NCBI RefSeq assembly: GCF_001552535.1
Contig: NZ_BCRJ01000066.1
Span: forward strand, 1-56,942
DNA length: 56,942 nucleotides
Reading direction: 5' to 3'
From: Nocardioides jensenii JCM 1364 = NBRC 14755
Lineage (GTDB): Bacteria > Actinomycetota > Actinomycetes > Propionibacteriales > Nocardioidaceae
In this document: positions 7,987 through 17,298 of the stretch, one piece after another
How positions within the stretch are numbered: position 1 is the stretch's first letter
Layout: every line of letters begins with the position of its first letter
The notes under the pieces: model-generated
What the model was told of the DNA's origin: nothing
Database searches by the model: none
What the model saw: the letters and a program-made list of their open reading frames with translations, nothing else
Translations under genes and position numbers: made by a program

Positions 7987-9638
7987 GTCGTGGCCAGGTA
8001 GCGGTGCACGAGGTAGACCGACATGGCGCCCTCACCCACGGCGGAGGCGACCCGCTTCATCGAGTCCAGTCGCACGTCACCCGCGGCGAAGACTCCGGGC
8101 ACGCTCGTCTCCAGGGCGTACGGCGGCCGTGGCAACGACCACCGTTCGGCGTGGGGTGAGGCCAGCAGCTCCTGCCCGGTCAGCACGAATCCCTTGTCGT
8201 CACGCGCCACGTCGTCCCCGAGCCACGTGGTGTGCGGAACCGCGCCGATGAAGACGAAGAGCCAGGACGTCGGCACCTCGGTCGTGGTCCCGCCGGCCCG
8301 GTCGGCCAGGGTGATCGCCTCGAGGTGGCCGTCGCCGCGGGCCGCCACCACCTCGGTCTCCACCAGCACCTCGATGTTCTCCGTGGTGCGGATCCGGCCG
8401 ACCAGATACTGCGACATCGTGTGCTCCAGGGCGTCCCCGCGCACGACCAGCACCACCCGTTTGGCATAGCGGGCCAGGTTCAGCACCGCCTGTCCGGCGG
8501 AGTTCGCCGCCCCCACGACGTACACGTCCTCGCCGGCGCACTCGACGGCCTCGCTCGCGGTCGCGCCGTAGCGGGCGCCGTGCAGGCCGAGCGCGTCGAG
8601 CCCCTCGGCCGCCAGCCGCCGGTAGGAGACCCCGGTCGCGACCAGCACCGCCCGCGCCTCGATCTCACCACTGTCGAACCGCACCGCCCGGACCGGGCCA
8701 CGGCTCTCGAAGCCCACCACGTCGCGCGCGAGCACCATCTCGGCACCGAACCGGGACGCCTGGGCCACCGCCCGATGAGTCAGGTCGGCACCGGTCAGCC
8801 CCTTCGGGAAACCGAGATAGTTCTCGATCGCGGCGCTCTGCCCGGCCTGTCCACCGGGGGCGTCCCGTTCGACGACGACGGTGCTCAGCCCCTCCGAGGC
8901 CGCGTAGACCGCGGCCGCCAGCCCGGCCGGGCCGCCCCCGACAATGCACAGGTCGTAGAGCGGTTGCTCGGCACGCGTACGCAGACCGAGCGCCTCGGCC
9001 AAGTCGAGCGTCGTCGGCGTACGCAGGGTGTCGTGGTCGGGCACCAGCACCAGAGGCAGGTCGGCGGCTTCTCCGCCGGCGAGGCCGAGCAGTCTCCGGG
9101 CCTCGTCGTCGGCCTCGACGTCGAGCCACCGGTAGGGCACGTGGTTGCGGGCGAGGAAGGTCTTGAGCTCGTGGCTCCGGTCGGACCACCGGTGGCCGAC
9201 CACCCGCACGGTCGCGGTGTCGTCGGGGTGCCCGCTGCTCCAGTCGTCGAGCAGGTCGTCGATCACCGGATAGAGGTGCTCGGCCGGCGGGTCCCACGGT
9301 TTGAGCAGGTAGTAGTCGAGGCCGATGTCGTTGATCGCCTTGATCGCCACCTCCGTGTCGGCGTACGCCGTCAGCAGGAGCAGCTTCGTGTCGGGCGTGA
9401 GCAGCCGCACCTGCTCGAGCAGCTCGATGCCGGTCATCTGCGGCATCCGCTGGTCGGAGGCGACCAGCGCCACCTGACGGTCGCGCAGCGCCAGCTCGGT
9501 CATCGCGGTCAGGGCCTCGGCACCCGACGTGGCCCGGATGATGCTGTAGGCGCCGCCGTACCGGGAGCGCAGGTCGCGGGCGATGGCCCGTGAGACTCCC
9601 GGGTCGTCGTCCACAGCCAGGATTGCCGGTTTCGCCAT
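7983..9638 (-). CDS. Response regulator fused to degenerate glutaredoxin-like and thioredoxin-reductase-like flavoprotein domains
   Basis: 551 residues in three parts. Residues 1-130 are a receiver domain with DDD at 10-12, phosphoacceptor Asp62 (ASDQRMP) and Lys113 (LLKPW). Residues about 143-220 resemble a glutaredoxin (VRVVGHRW, then VPYRWLDVEAD), but the CxxC position reads WSDRS. From 230 on is a two-dinucleotide-domain reductase (CIVGGGPAGLAAAVYA; second Rossmann VYVVGAANSAGQA; C-terminal GVFAAGDVR). The redox CxxC of thioredoxin reductases is missing: the segment reads GATASEAVEC. Start ATG 9638 has GGAGGG upstream; longer in-frame starts lack support. It probably couples phosphorelay to an NAD(P)H/FAD redox step. 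Confidence 0.88.
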   Translation of the reverse strand: MAKPAILAVDDDPGVSRAIARDLRSRYGGAYSIIRATSGAEALTAMTELALRDRQVALVASDQRMPQMTGIELLEQVRLLTPDTKLLLLTAYADTEVAIKAINDIGLDYYLLKPWDPPAEHLYPVIDDLLDDWSSGHPDDTATVRVVGHRWSDRSHELKTFLARNHVPYRWLDVEADDEARRLLGLAGGEAADLPLVLVPDHDTLRTPTTLDLAEALGLRTRAEQPLYDLCIVGGGPAGLAAAVYAASEGLSTVVVERDAPGGQAGQSAAIENYLGFPKGLTGADLTHRAVAQASRFGAEMVLARDVVGFESRGPVRAVRFDSGEIEARAVLVATGVSYRRLAAEGLDALGLHGARYGATASEAVECAGEDVYVVGAANSAGQAVLNLARYAKRVVLVVRGDALEHTMSQYLVGRIRTTENIEVLVETEVVAARGDGHLEAITLADRAGGTTTEVPTSWLFVFIGAVPHTTWLGDDVARDDKGFVLTGQELLASPHAERWSLPRPPYALETSVPGVFAAGDVRLDSMKRVASAVGEGAMSVYLVHRYLATT

Positions 9639-9760
9639 CGAAGCACCCTCCAGGGACGTCGTCGACGGTATCCGCGCCGACGACGGCGGGGTGGGCTGAT
9701 CACCCGACCTACCCGAATCTGGGGATGGGCACGAGGCGTCATCAGCGAGAGGCTCGACAC

Positions 9761-10273
9761 ATGACCTCGCTTCGCGCAGTGGCCAGCGCACCGCACGACG
9801 CCGCCGCCGTCTACAACCACGTCGACATGCTCTGCCGGATCGTGCTGGGCGGTCCCGAGACGGGCGGTGCCTTCGCCCTGGTGGAGGAGAGGGCTGCCTG
9901 GGGCGCAATGACCCCGCAGCACCTCCACGCCCGCGAGGCGGAGACCTTCATCGTGGTCGACGGCGCACTGGAGGCGTGGTGCGAGGGCACGACGACGCTG
10001 GTCGAGGCCGGCACCGTGATCCATCTGCCGGCCGGTCGCGCCCATGCGTTCCGGGTCGCCTCGGACACCGCGCACTTCTACAACGTGATCACGCCCGCCG
10101 GCTTCGAGTCCTTCTTCCGTGACACGGGCACGCTGGTGGCCCAGCCCTTCGACGGCACGCTGCCGGTGCCGGGTCCGATCCCGTCCGAGGGCGCCGCCCG
10201 GATGCAGGCGGTCCTCGAGCCGCTCGGCTGCTCGATCACCGGTCCCCCGCCCTTTCCGGGCGGGCCCGACTGA
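9761..10273 (+). CDS. Cupin-domain protein
   Basis: 170 residues. One cupin barrel with motif 1 around PQHLHAREAETFIVVDGALEAW (His-x-His and Glu ligands) and motif 2 near VIHLPAGRAHAFR (His). Metal binding is therefore plausible. Similar small cupins include quercetin-dioxygenase-like proteins, but the substrate cannot be told. The start is chosen at MTSLRAVASAP because GCGAGAGG lies about 8 nt upstream. Divergent from the response-regulator/flavoprotein gene, with a 122-base shared upstream region, and convergent with the sigma factor gene at 10295. Confidence 0.8.
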   Translation: MTSLRAVASAPHDAAAVYNHVDMLCRIVLGGPETGGAFALVEERAAWGAMTPQHLHAREAETFIVVDGALEAWCEGTTTLVEAGTVIHLPAGRAHAFRVASDTAHFYNVITPAGFESFFRDTGTLVAQPFDGTLPVPGPIPSEGAARMQAVLEPLGCSITGPPPFPGGPD

Positions 10274-10294
10274 TCCTCCGAACGGACCACCCGA

Positions 10295-11170
10295 TCAGCG
10301 ACTGAGCTCGACCTCCTCGAGGATCCGGGAGAGCTTCTCCGGGTTGCGCAGCGCATAGATCCCACTGACCAGTCCCTCCTCGACGCGCAGCGAGACGACA
10401 CTGTCGAGCTCGCCGTCGATCCACACGACCAGGGCCGGCCAACCGTTGACCAGCACGGTCTCGGTCCTGGTCGCCGCGGCGGCCAGGGTGGCGAGGCCGG
10501 CCCGGAGCAGGCGGCCCACCCTCTCGGCCCCACGCACCGCGTTCGGCACGGCCTGCTTGATGCCGCCGCCGTCACCGAGGACGACGACGTCCGGGGCGAG
10601 GATGTCGAGCAGGCCCTCCACGTCTCCGGTGGACACGGCCCGCTGGAAGGCGGCCAGGGCACTCTCGGTGTCGGCCCGCGACACCATGCCTCGGGGCTTG
10701 CGCTCCGCGACGTGCGCCCTTGCCCGGCTGGCGATCTGGCGTACGGCGGCCTCGGACTTGCCCACCGCCTCGGCCAGCTCCCCGTAGCCGAAGTCGAACA
10801 CGTCGTGCAGCACGAACACCGCGCGCTGGGTGGGAGTCAGCGTCTCGAGCACCAGCAGCATCGCCATCGAGAGGCTGTCGGCCAGCTCGACGTCCTCGGC
10901 GATGTCGGGGCTGGTCAACAACGGCTCGGGAAGCCATTGGCCGACGTACTCCTCGCGGCGCCGGGACGCCGTCCGCAGCTGGTCGAGCGCCGCACGGGTG
11001 ACCACCCGCACCAGGAAGGCTCGCGGGTCGCGGACCTCGGACTGGTCGACGCGACTCCACTTCAGCCACGCCTCCTGGACGACGTCCTCGGCGTCGGCCG
11101 CCGAGCCGAGCATCTCGTAGGCGACCGTGAAGAGCAGCCCACGGTGGGTGACGAACGGGTCCGCGCTCAT
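10295..11170 (-). CDS. sigJ: ECF41-group sigma factor with SnoaL-like C-terminal domain (SigJ-like)
   Basis: 291 residues. Region 2 is in residues 5-70 (AYEMLGSAADAEDVVQEAWLKW), region 4 in about 105-160 (LETLTPTQRAVFVLHDVFDFGYGELA). Between them the linker carries WLPEPL, diagnostic of ECF41/SigJ. The C-terminal NTF2-like extension has a DGGGIK version of the ECF41 DGGGK motif. In this group the extension replaces an anti-sigma factor. It is the second gene of an operon with the carboxymuconolactone-decarboxylase-like protein, the classic ECF41 partner, read from an ECF41-type promoter at 11807-11833. Autoregulation is therefore likely. Confidence 0.92.
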   Translation of the reverse strand: MSADPFVTHRGLLFTVAYEMLGSAADAEDVVQEAWLKWSRVDQSEVRDPRAFLVRVVTRAALDQLRTASRRREEYVGQWLPEPLLTSPDIAEDVELADSLSMAMLLVLETLTPTQRAVFVLHDVFDFGYGELAEAVGKSEAAVRQIASRARAHVAERKPRGMVSRADTESALAAFQRAVSTGDVEGLLDILAPDVVVLGDGGGIKQAVPNAVRGAERVGRLLRAGLATLAAAATRTETVLVNGWPALVVWIDGELDSVVSLRVEEGLVSGIYALRNPEKLSRILEEVELSR

Positions 11171-11180
11171 GCCCGATCAC

Positions 11181-11774
11181 TCATGCCGGTGAGACCACGG
11201 GCACCGACGGTGCGGCCAGGGGTGCCAACCCACACGCCTCGGCGAACTCGGCGGACCTGATGCCCAGGGCCACGTTGCCGCGCGCGGTCAGGTTCGCCAT
11301 GCCGACCCTCGAGGTCAGCTCGAGCAGCCCGGCCGCGCCCAGGTCCTCGAGCAGGGCGGCCGCCAGCTCGTCGGTCACGGCCACCGGCAGCTGGCACATC
11401 GCGGCGGCGTACTCCATCACCCGGCGCTCGACCGGGGTGAACGCGTCGGACTCCCTCCAGCGCGGCACCTCACGTGCCTTCGATTCGTCGAGTCCCAGGT
11501 CATGGGCCAGGAAGTACTGGAAGTCGAGGCAGAAGCTGCAGCCGATCTCGGCCGCGGCGGCCATCGTGGCGAACGAGGACAGGGTGCGGTCGAGCTCGTC
11601 CCACTTCTCCACCTTGGCGCCGAACTTCATGGTGTCCTTGAAGACCGCCGGGTGGTGCCACATCACCTCGGCGCCCTCGGGGACGCGGCCCATCTTCTTC
11701 TTCATCGCGAACTTGAGGATCCCGCCGTAGACGCCGTCGAGGGGCTTGCCGGGGATGCGGGTCGTGCTGGTCAT
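11181..11774 (-). CDS. Carboxymuconolactone-decarboxylase/AhpD-like protein, ECF41 partner
   Basis: 197 residues. The AhpD-like core has AAAAEIGCSFCLDFQYFLA with a CxxC and a downstream His/Asp region, as in alkylhydroperoxidase-type CMD proteins. The C-terminal helices carry VRVMEYAAAM-like segments. The ATG at 11774 has AGGAGAG upstream and sits about 33 bases after the predicted -10. First gene of the ECF41 operon; only 10 bases separate it from the sigma gene. CMD-type proteins are the commonest neighbours of ECF41 sigma factors, which makes this its likely target. Substrate unknown; a peroxidase or redox role is plausible from the CxxC. Confidence 0.85.
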   Translation of the reverse strand: MTSTTRIPGKPLDGVYGGILKFAMKKKMGRVPEGAEVMWHHPAVFKDTMKFGAKVEKWDELDRTLSSFATMAAAAEIGCSFCLDFQYFLAHDLGLDESKAREVPRWRESDAFTPVERRVMEYAAAMCQLPVAVTDELAAALLEDLGAAGLLELTSRVGMANLTARGNVALGIRSAEFAEACGLAPLAAPSVPVVSPA

Positions 11775-11806
11775 CGTGCTCTCCTGTCGTCGGGGTTCGA
11801 CATCAA

Positions 11807-11833
11807 GACGCCGGCCGCCGCGAATCTGTGACA
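11807..11833 (-). promoter_or_regulatory. ECF41-type promoter (TGTCACA-N16-CGTC)
   Basis: On the minus strand TGTCACA (11833-11827) is followed by exactly 16 bases and CGTC (11810-11807). As I recall the literature, this is the consensus reported for ECF41 sigma factors. It stands upstream of the operon encoding an ECF41 sigma factor. Confidence 0.85.
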
Positions 11834-11857
11834 GTCGAGCCCGATCACTGCACCCAG

Positions 11858-13308
11858 TCAGAGAACGGACTCGTAGTCGTCGGCGTCGAACCTCGCCTGC
11901 CGGTGGTACTGCACGCCCAACCAGGGCCAGTTCGTGGTGATCCGACCATCGGCCTGGCGGTACCACGACGCGCACTGGCTCCACACGCTGCCGCGCAGCT
12001 CCTTCTGCACGCGGTCGTCGTAGGCCTGCTCGACGGCGGCGCGCACCTGCAACGGCGCACCCGTCTCGGCGAGGCGGGTGACGTAGTCGCCGAGGTGGGC
12101 CGCCTGGGCTTCGAGGAAGTAGATGATCGAGCCGCCGCCGGTGTTCGTGTTGGGGCCGTACATCATCAGTAGGTTGGGGAACCCGGGCACGGTCATCCCG
12201 TAGTAGGCGTGGGCCCCGGTCGCCCACTCGTCGGCGAGGCGGCGGCCACCCGGGCCGGTGATCGTCATCGGCGCGAGGAACTCGGTGGCCTTGAAGCCGG
12301 TGCCCCAGATCAGGACGTCGACCTCGTGCTCGGTGCCGTCGGCCGTGGTCACGCCGGTGGGCGTGATCGCGGTGATCGCGTCGGTGACCACGTCGACGTT
12401 CGGCTGCGCCAGCGCCGGCAGGTAGTCGTTGGCGAACAGGATCCGCTTGCAGCCGATCGGGTAGTCGGGCCAGACCTTCTCGAAGAGACCGGGCTTGGCC
12501 TTGGTCTGGCGACGCATGTGGAACCTGGACACCTGTTTCAGGACGCGGGCGAGCGGTTTGGAGTAGACCCACGCGACGGAGAGCCCCTCGACCACGCCGT
12601 ACCAGGTGCCGCGTTCGGCCAGCTCGGTCGCCGGCACCTTCTCGAAGACCTTGTGGTGGGTCGGGGAGAACTCGCGGTCGAAGCGCGGGATGACGTACGG
12701 CGCACTGCGCTGGAACAGGGTCAGGTGCGCGGCCTCCTCCCGCACGTGGGGCACGAACTGGACCGCGCTGGCCCCGGTGCCGATCACCGCCACCCGCTTG
12801 CCGGCCAGGTCGACGTCGTGCTCCCACTCCGCGGAGTGGAAGCTCTGCCCGGCGAACGAGTCGCGCCCGGGGATGTCGGCGTACGCCGGCCTGGACAGCT
12901 GACCCACCGCCGGCACCAGCACGTCGACCTCGATCGGCTCCGCGTCGTTGAGCTCCACGGTCCACCGGCCGGTGCGGTCGTCGTACGACGCTCCGAGCAC
13001 CTCGGTGTCGAGCCGCAGGTGGCGCCGCAGGTCGTACGTGTCGACGACGCCACGGATGTAGTCCAGGATCGCCGGCTGCCGGGAGAAGCGGTGCGGCCAG
13101 CGTGGGTTCGGCCGAACGAGTAGGAGTAGAAGGGCGAGGGGACGTCGCAGGCCGCGCCCGGGTAGGTGTTCTCGCGCCACACGCCCCCTACCTCGCCGGC
13201 CTTCTCGAGGATGACGAGGTCGTCGAAGCCGCGCCTCTTCAGCTCGATGGCAGCGGCGAGACCACCGAAGCCGGTCCCGATGATGGCGATGGACGGGTTC
13301 GCAGGCAT
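11858..13308 (-). pseudogene. Flavin-containing (Baeyer-Villiger-type) monooxygenase, frameshifted
   Basis: The N-terminus MPANPSIAIIGTGFGGLAAA (start 13308) gives the FAD GxGxxG motif and runs intact to about position 13110. The rest, from NPRWPHRFSRQPAILD to the stop at 11858, is in another frame and is fully open, with VAVIGTGASAVQF as the NADPH motif. A single missing base near 13108-13115, in a GGCC run, would restore 483 residues, normal for the family. All conserved segments are present, so this is either a recent inactivation or a sequencing error. Divergent from the pyruvate oxidase gene. Confidence 0.85.
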
Positions 13309-13399
13309 TCGTTGATCGTGGCACGCCCACCGACCTGTCGCCAGTGGTCGTCCTTCGGCGCATACTCGTCAGACCAGACCCCCGACGAGAGGATCACCC

Positions 13400-15148
13400 G
13401 TGGCCCAGGAGCTCGCCAGCCAGTTCGTCGAACAACTGCAGTCCGCCGGAGTGCAACGCATCTACGGGATCGTGGGCGACAGTCTCAACCCGATCGTCGA
13501 CGCCGTGCGCCGCAGCGGCGGGTCGGCCAAGGGAGGCATCGACTGGGTGCACGTGCGGCACGAGGAGGCGGCCGCCTTCGCGGCGTCGGCGGAGGCCCAG
13601 CTCACCGGCAGGCTGGCCGTGTGCGCCGGCTCCTGCGGTCCGGGCAACCTGCACCTGATCAACGGTCTGTACGACGCGAACCGGTCCGGCGCACCTGTGC
13701 TCGCCCTGGCCTCCCACATCCCGAGCCGCCAGATCGGCAGCGGATACTTCCAGGAGACCCACCCCGACCGGCTCTTCACCGAGTGCTCGGTCTACTCCGA
13801 GCTGGTCAGCAGCACCGACCAGGCGCCCCGCGTCGTCCGTGACGCGATCCAGCACGCGGTCGCCAAGCGGGGCGTCGCGGTGGTCACGCTGCCGGGTGAC
13901 ATCGCCGATCTGGATGCGACCGCGCCGACACCGTCGTGCCTGCCGGTCGAGTCGGGCTCGCTGTCACCCTCCCCGGCCAGCCTGCAGCGGCTGGCCGAGG
14001 CGATCAACGGGGCCGACAAGGTGGCGATCTTCGCCGGCGCCGGAGTGCAGGGCGCTCACGACGAGGTGATCGAGCTGGCCGCCAGGATCAACGCCCCGAT
14101 CGGGCACTCGCTGCGCGGCAAGGACTTCATCCAGTACGACAACCCCTTCGACATCGGGATGACCGGGCTGCTCGGCTACGGTGCCGCCGCCGAGGGCATC
14201 GAGGACGCGGACCTGCTGGTGCTGCTCGGCACCGACTTCCCCTACGACCAGTTCCTGCCCGACACGCGCACGGCACAGGTCGACCGGGCCGCGGAGCACA
14301 TCGGACGCCGGACCGAGGTCGACGTCCCCGTGCACGGCGACGTCCTGCCCACCCTCGCGGCGCTGCTGCCGCTGGTGGAGCCGAAGAAGAGCTCCCGGTT
14401 CCTGGACCGGATGCTCAAGAAGCACGACAAGCTGATGAACAAGGCCGTCGGGGCCTACACCCGCAAGGTCGAGAAGCTGGTCCCCATCCACCCCGAGTAC
14501 GCCGCCTCCGTGCTCGACGACGTCGCCGACGACGACGCGATCCTCACCGCCGACACCGGCATGTGCAACGTGTGGACCGCCCGCTACATCCGGCCGCTCG
14601 GCACCCGCCGCCTGATCGGCTCCTACCTGCACGGCTCGATGGCGAACGCGCTCCCCCACGCGATCGGCGCCCAGGTCAGCCACCCCGACCGACAGGTCAT
14701 CTCGGTCTCCGGCGACGGCGGCCTGTCCATGCTGCTCGGCGAGCTGATCACCGCCGCAGCCCTGAAGATCCCGGTCAAGGTCGTGCTGTTCAACAACTCC
14801 ACCCTCGGCATGGTGAAGCTGGAGATGCTGGTCGACGGCCTGCCCGACTTCGGGGTCGACGTGCCCGACACGAACTATGCCGCGGTCGCGGAGGCGATGG
14901 GCTTCCACGCCCAACGGGTCATCAAGCCGACCGACCTCGAGCAGGCCTACCGCGACGCGTTCGCACACGACGGGCCGGCGCTCGTGGAGGTGATCACCGA
15001 CCCGCAGGCGCTCTCGCTGCCACCGAAGATCACCAGTGAGCAGGTCTTCGGCTTCGCCACCGCCATGTCGAAGGTCGTGCTCAACAAGGGCGCCGGCGAG
15101 GCGGTCAGCATGGCCCGCAGCAACATGCGCAACGTCCCTCGCCGCTGA
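13400..15148 (+). CDS. poxB: Pyruvate:quinone oxidoreductase / pyruvate oxidase (ThDP-dependent)
   Basis: 582 residues with GTG start. N-terminal pyrimidine-binding domain ([20 protein letters not shown], with the Glu of VRHEEAAAF), central FAD-type domain ([17 protein letters not shown]), and C-terminal pyrophosphate domain with the thiamine motif SGDGGLSM followed by FNNSTLGMV. Length and layout match PoxB-like pyruvate dehydrogenases that pass electrons to quinone and release acetate and CO2. Acetolactate-synthase-like enzymes share the fold, but the order and the Ala-Gly-rich FAD region favour PoxB. The C-terminus may contact the membrane. Confidence 0.85.
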   Translation: MAQELASQFVEQLQSAGVQRIYGIVGDSLNPIVDAVRRSGGSAKGGIDWVHVRHEEAAAFAASAEAQLTGRLAVCAGSCGPGNLHLINGLYDANRSGAPVLALASHIPSRQIGSGYFQETHPDRLFTECSVYSELVSSTDQAPRVVRDAIQHAVAKRGVAVVTLPGDIADLDATAPTPSCLPVESGSLSPSPASLQRLAEAINGADKVAIFAGAGVQGAHDEVIELAARINAPIGHSLRGKDFIQYDNPFDIGMTGLLGYGAAAEGIEDADLLVLLGTDFPYDQFLPDTRTAQVDRAAEHIGRRTEVDVPVHGDVLPTLAALLPLVEPKKSSRFLDRMLKKHDKLMNKAVGAYTRKVEKLVPIHPEYAASVLDDVADDDAILTADTGMCNVWTARYIRPLGTRRLIGSYLHGSMANALPHAIGAQVSHPDRQVISVSGDGGLSMLLGELITAAALKIPVKVVLFNNSTLGMVKLEMLVDGLPDFGVDVPDTNYAAVAEAMGFHAQRVIKPTDLEQAYRDAFAHDGPALVEVITDPQALSLPPKITSEQVFGFATAMSKVVLNKGAGEAVSMARSNMRNVPRR

Positions 15149-15152
15149 CCGC

Positions 15153-15158
15153 TACGGT
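15153..15158 (+). promoter_or_regulatory. -10 box upstream of the PatB-like gene
   Basis: TACGGT lies 7 nt before the ATG at 15166. A GGGAG within the spacer could also act as a ribosome site on a longer transcript from poxB. Confidence 0.35.
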
Positions 15159-15165
15159 CGGGAGC

Positions 15166-16383
15166 ATGACCAGCACGCACGGCACGAACCGCGACAACCC
15201 GCTCGAGCAGCTGAGCCTCGAGCAGCTGCGCACCCGCACGAGCACGAAGTGGGTCGCCCATCCCGACGACGTGCTCCCCCTGTGGGTCGCCGAGATGGAC
15301 GTGCCGCTCGCGCCGCCGGTGGCCGACCGACTGCGGGCGGCCATCGACTCCGGCGACACCGGCTACCCGAGCGGACGCGACTACCCCCGTGCCGTTGCGG
15401 CGTTCGCCGCGCAGCGCTGGGGCTGGGACGGCGTCACTCCGGAGAACTCGGCGATCGTGCCCGACGTGATGCTGGGCATCGTCGAGGCGTTGCGCCTGAT
15501 CAGTGACCCCGGCGACGCGGTCGTGGTGTGCTCCCCGGTCTACCCGCCGTTCTACGCGTTCGTCACGAGCGCCGACCGCCGCATCGTCGAGGCGCCGCTC
15601 GGCGATGACCGGCGACTCGACCTCACCTCGCTCGAGGCCGCGTTCACCACGGCTCTCGACTCCTCCGCCCGGCCGGTGCTGTTGCTGTGCAACCCGCACA
15701 ACCCCACCGGTGTCGTCCACACCCGCGCCGAGCTGGAGGCGGTTGTGGCGCTCGCGCGCAGGTACGGCGTACGCGTGGTCTCCGACGAGATCCATGCTCC
15801 GCTGGTGCTGCCCGGCGCCGAGTTCGTGCCGTTCCTCAGCGTCACCGGCGCCGAGGACGGCTTCGCGTTGTTCTCCGCCTCGAAGGGCTGGAACCTGGCC
15901 GGCCTGAAGGCCGCCCTGCTCGTGGCCGGGCCTGGGGCCGTCGACGACCTGGCCCGGCTGCCCGAGGAGGTCAGCCACGGCCCCAGCCACTTCGGGGAGA
16001 TGGCCCACGTGGCCGCGTTCGAGGAGGGTGGCGCCTGGCTCGATGCCCTGCTGGCCGGCCTCGACGCCAACCGCACCCTGCTGGCCGATCTGGTGGCCGA
16101 GGCCCTGCCCGAGACGGAGCTGAAGCTGCCGGAGGCGACGTACCTCGCCTGGCTGGACTGCCGATCCCTCGGCCTGCACGAGGACGGCGCCGACCAGTCG
16201 ATCGGCGTGGTCAGCGACCTGTCCGGCCCCGCGCAGTTCTTCCTCGAGAAGGCACGCGTGGCGTTGAGCTCGGGTCACGTGTTCGGCAGCGGAGGCAACG
16301 GGTTCGTCCGCATCAACTACGCCACCTCGCAGGCCAATCTCCGTGAAGCGGTGCGCCGGATGGCGGCCGCGCTGGACCGCTAA
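15166..16383 (+). CDS. PatB/MalY-type PLP-dependent C-S lyase or aminotransferase
   Basis: 405 residues, fold-type I PLP enzyme. The opening ([25 protein letters not shown]) is typical of the MalY/PatB group. NPHNPTG is the substrate-loop motif, SDEIHAPLV carries the PLP-ring Asp, and the Schiff-base Lys is in [15 protein letters not shown]. The family cleaves cystathionine or cysteine conjugates to a thiol, pyruvate and ammonia; aminotransferase activity is the alternative. Its stop is followed by a terminator-like hairpin. A TSUP exporter lies just beyond on the other strand, so a sulfur theme is possible, though they are not co-transcribed. Confidence 0.85.
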   Translation: MTSTHGTNRDNPLEQLSLEQLRTRTSTKWVAHPDDVLPLWVAEMDVPLAPPVADRLRAAIDSGDTGYPSGRDYPRAVAAFAAQRWGWDGVTPENSAIVPDVMLGIVEALRLISDPGDAVVVCSPVYPPFYAFVTSADRRIVEAPLGDDRRLDLTSLEAAFTTALDSSARPVLLLCNPHNPTGVVHTRAELEAVVALARRYGVRVVSDEIHAPLVLPGAEFVPFLSVTGAEDGFALFSASKGWNLAGLKAALLVAGPGAVDDLARLPEEVSHGPSHFGEMAHVAAFEEGGAWLDALLAGLDANRTLLADLVAEALPETELKLPEATYLAWLDCRSLGLHEDGADQSIGVVSDLSGPAQFFLEKARVALSSGHVFGSGGNGFVRINYATSQANLREAVRRMAAALDR

Positions 16384-16394
16384 CGCTCGGCCGC

Positions 16395-16418
16395 GGTGGC
16401 TTCGGCGAAGACGCCACC
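16395..16418 (+). terminator. Terminator-like hairpin after the PatB-like gene
   Basis: GGTGGC and GCCACC arms enclose an inner TTC/GAA pairing, 12 bases after the stop codon. There is no U-tract, as usual at this GC content. Confidence 0.4.
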
Positions 16419-16559
16419 GACCTGGAGAAGAACCGGGAGTGCTGCGCGGGGTCGTGGTCAATCTCGAACTCGCCAACCTCGACATGTATGAGTACCGAGA
16501 CATGGCCGGCCCTGACGGGGTCTACCGAGGCTGAGGTCCGACCCCGGTCGGGAGAACCA

Positions 16560-17291
16560 CTAACCGACCAGGCGAACCAGCGTCAGCACCCCGGCGGCGA
16601 GGCAGGCCCAGGCGACCACCTTGCGCAGGCCGTCGGCGTGGAACCTCGTCGCGAGGATCGCGCCGGCCACGGCACCCAGCCCGGCGATGAGCCCGAGCAG
16701 GGTGCCGAGACGTACGTCGACCAGCCCGGCCTGGAGGAAGCCGATCGAGCCGGTGAGCACCACCGGCAGCTGGATCGCCTGACTGACAGCGATCGCCTTC
16801 AACGGCTCGACACCGAGCAGGAGCAGCACCGGCACGAGGATCACCGGCCCGCCGGTGCCGGTGAGACTAGACCCGAGACCGACTCCGGCTCCGATGAGGA
16901 GGAGGGACGCCGCGCCCAGCTCGCCGACGTCGAGATGCCGGGTGCCGGGCAGCAGCTGGTGGAAGCCCACCGCGAGGGTGAGCACGGCCAGTCCGACCAA
17001 CAGCAGGGCACCCGGCAGCACTGAGCTGAGCAGGGCGCCGGCCAGTGCGGCCGGGACCACGCCGAGGGCCAGGGGCCAGAGCATGTCCCACGGGATGGCG
17101 CGCCTGCTGGCGTAGGTGATCGTGCCGACGACACCTGTGAAGATGAAGACCCAGGTGCTGGTGGCGGTCGCCTCGTGCACCGACAGGTCACCCAGCATCA
17201 CCAGCCCGGGTGGCAACAGGACGCCGCCGACCCCGACCATGCCGACGAGCGCACCGATGACGAGGCCGAGCAGCCCCAGAACCGCGATCAC
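16560..17291 (-). CDS. TSUP-family (TauE/SafE) membrane transporter
   Basis: 243 residues, about eight hydrophobic segments in two halves. The first repeat motif is LVIGALVGMVGVGGVLLPPGLVMLG, the second LLLIGAGVGLGSSLTGTGGPVILVPVLLLLG. These GxxSGxxGxGGG-like repeats mark the TauE/SafE family, which exports sulfite, sulfonates or organosulfur anions, though many members are uncharacterised. It shares strand with the NTF2-like gene (7-base gap), so the two may be co-transcribed. The substrate is not determined. Confidence 0.85.
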   Translation of the reverse strand: MIAVLGLLGLVIGALVGMVGVGGVLLPPGLVMLGDLSVHEATATSTWVFIFTGVVGTITYASRRAIPWDMLWPLALGVVPAALAGALLSSVLPGALLLVGLAVLTLAVGFHQLLPGTRHLDVGELGAASLLLIGAGVGLGSSLTGTGGPVILVPVLLLLGVEPLKAIAVSQAIQLPVVLTGSIGFLQAGLVDVRLGTLLGLIAGLGAVAGAILATRFHADGLRKVVAWACLAAGVLTLVRLVG

Positions 17292-17298
17292 GCCTCGA

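Noticed and set aside
16384..16559. Short frame downstream of the PatB-like gene (to 16534)
   Set aside because: No ribosome site, no domain, and it starts inside the PatB coding region; the stretch otherwise shows only the hairpin at 16395.
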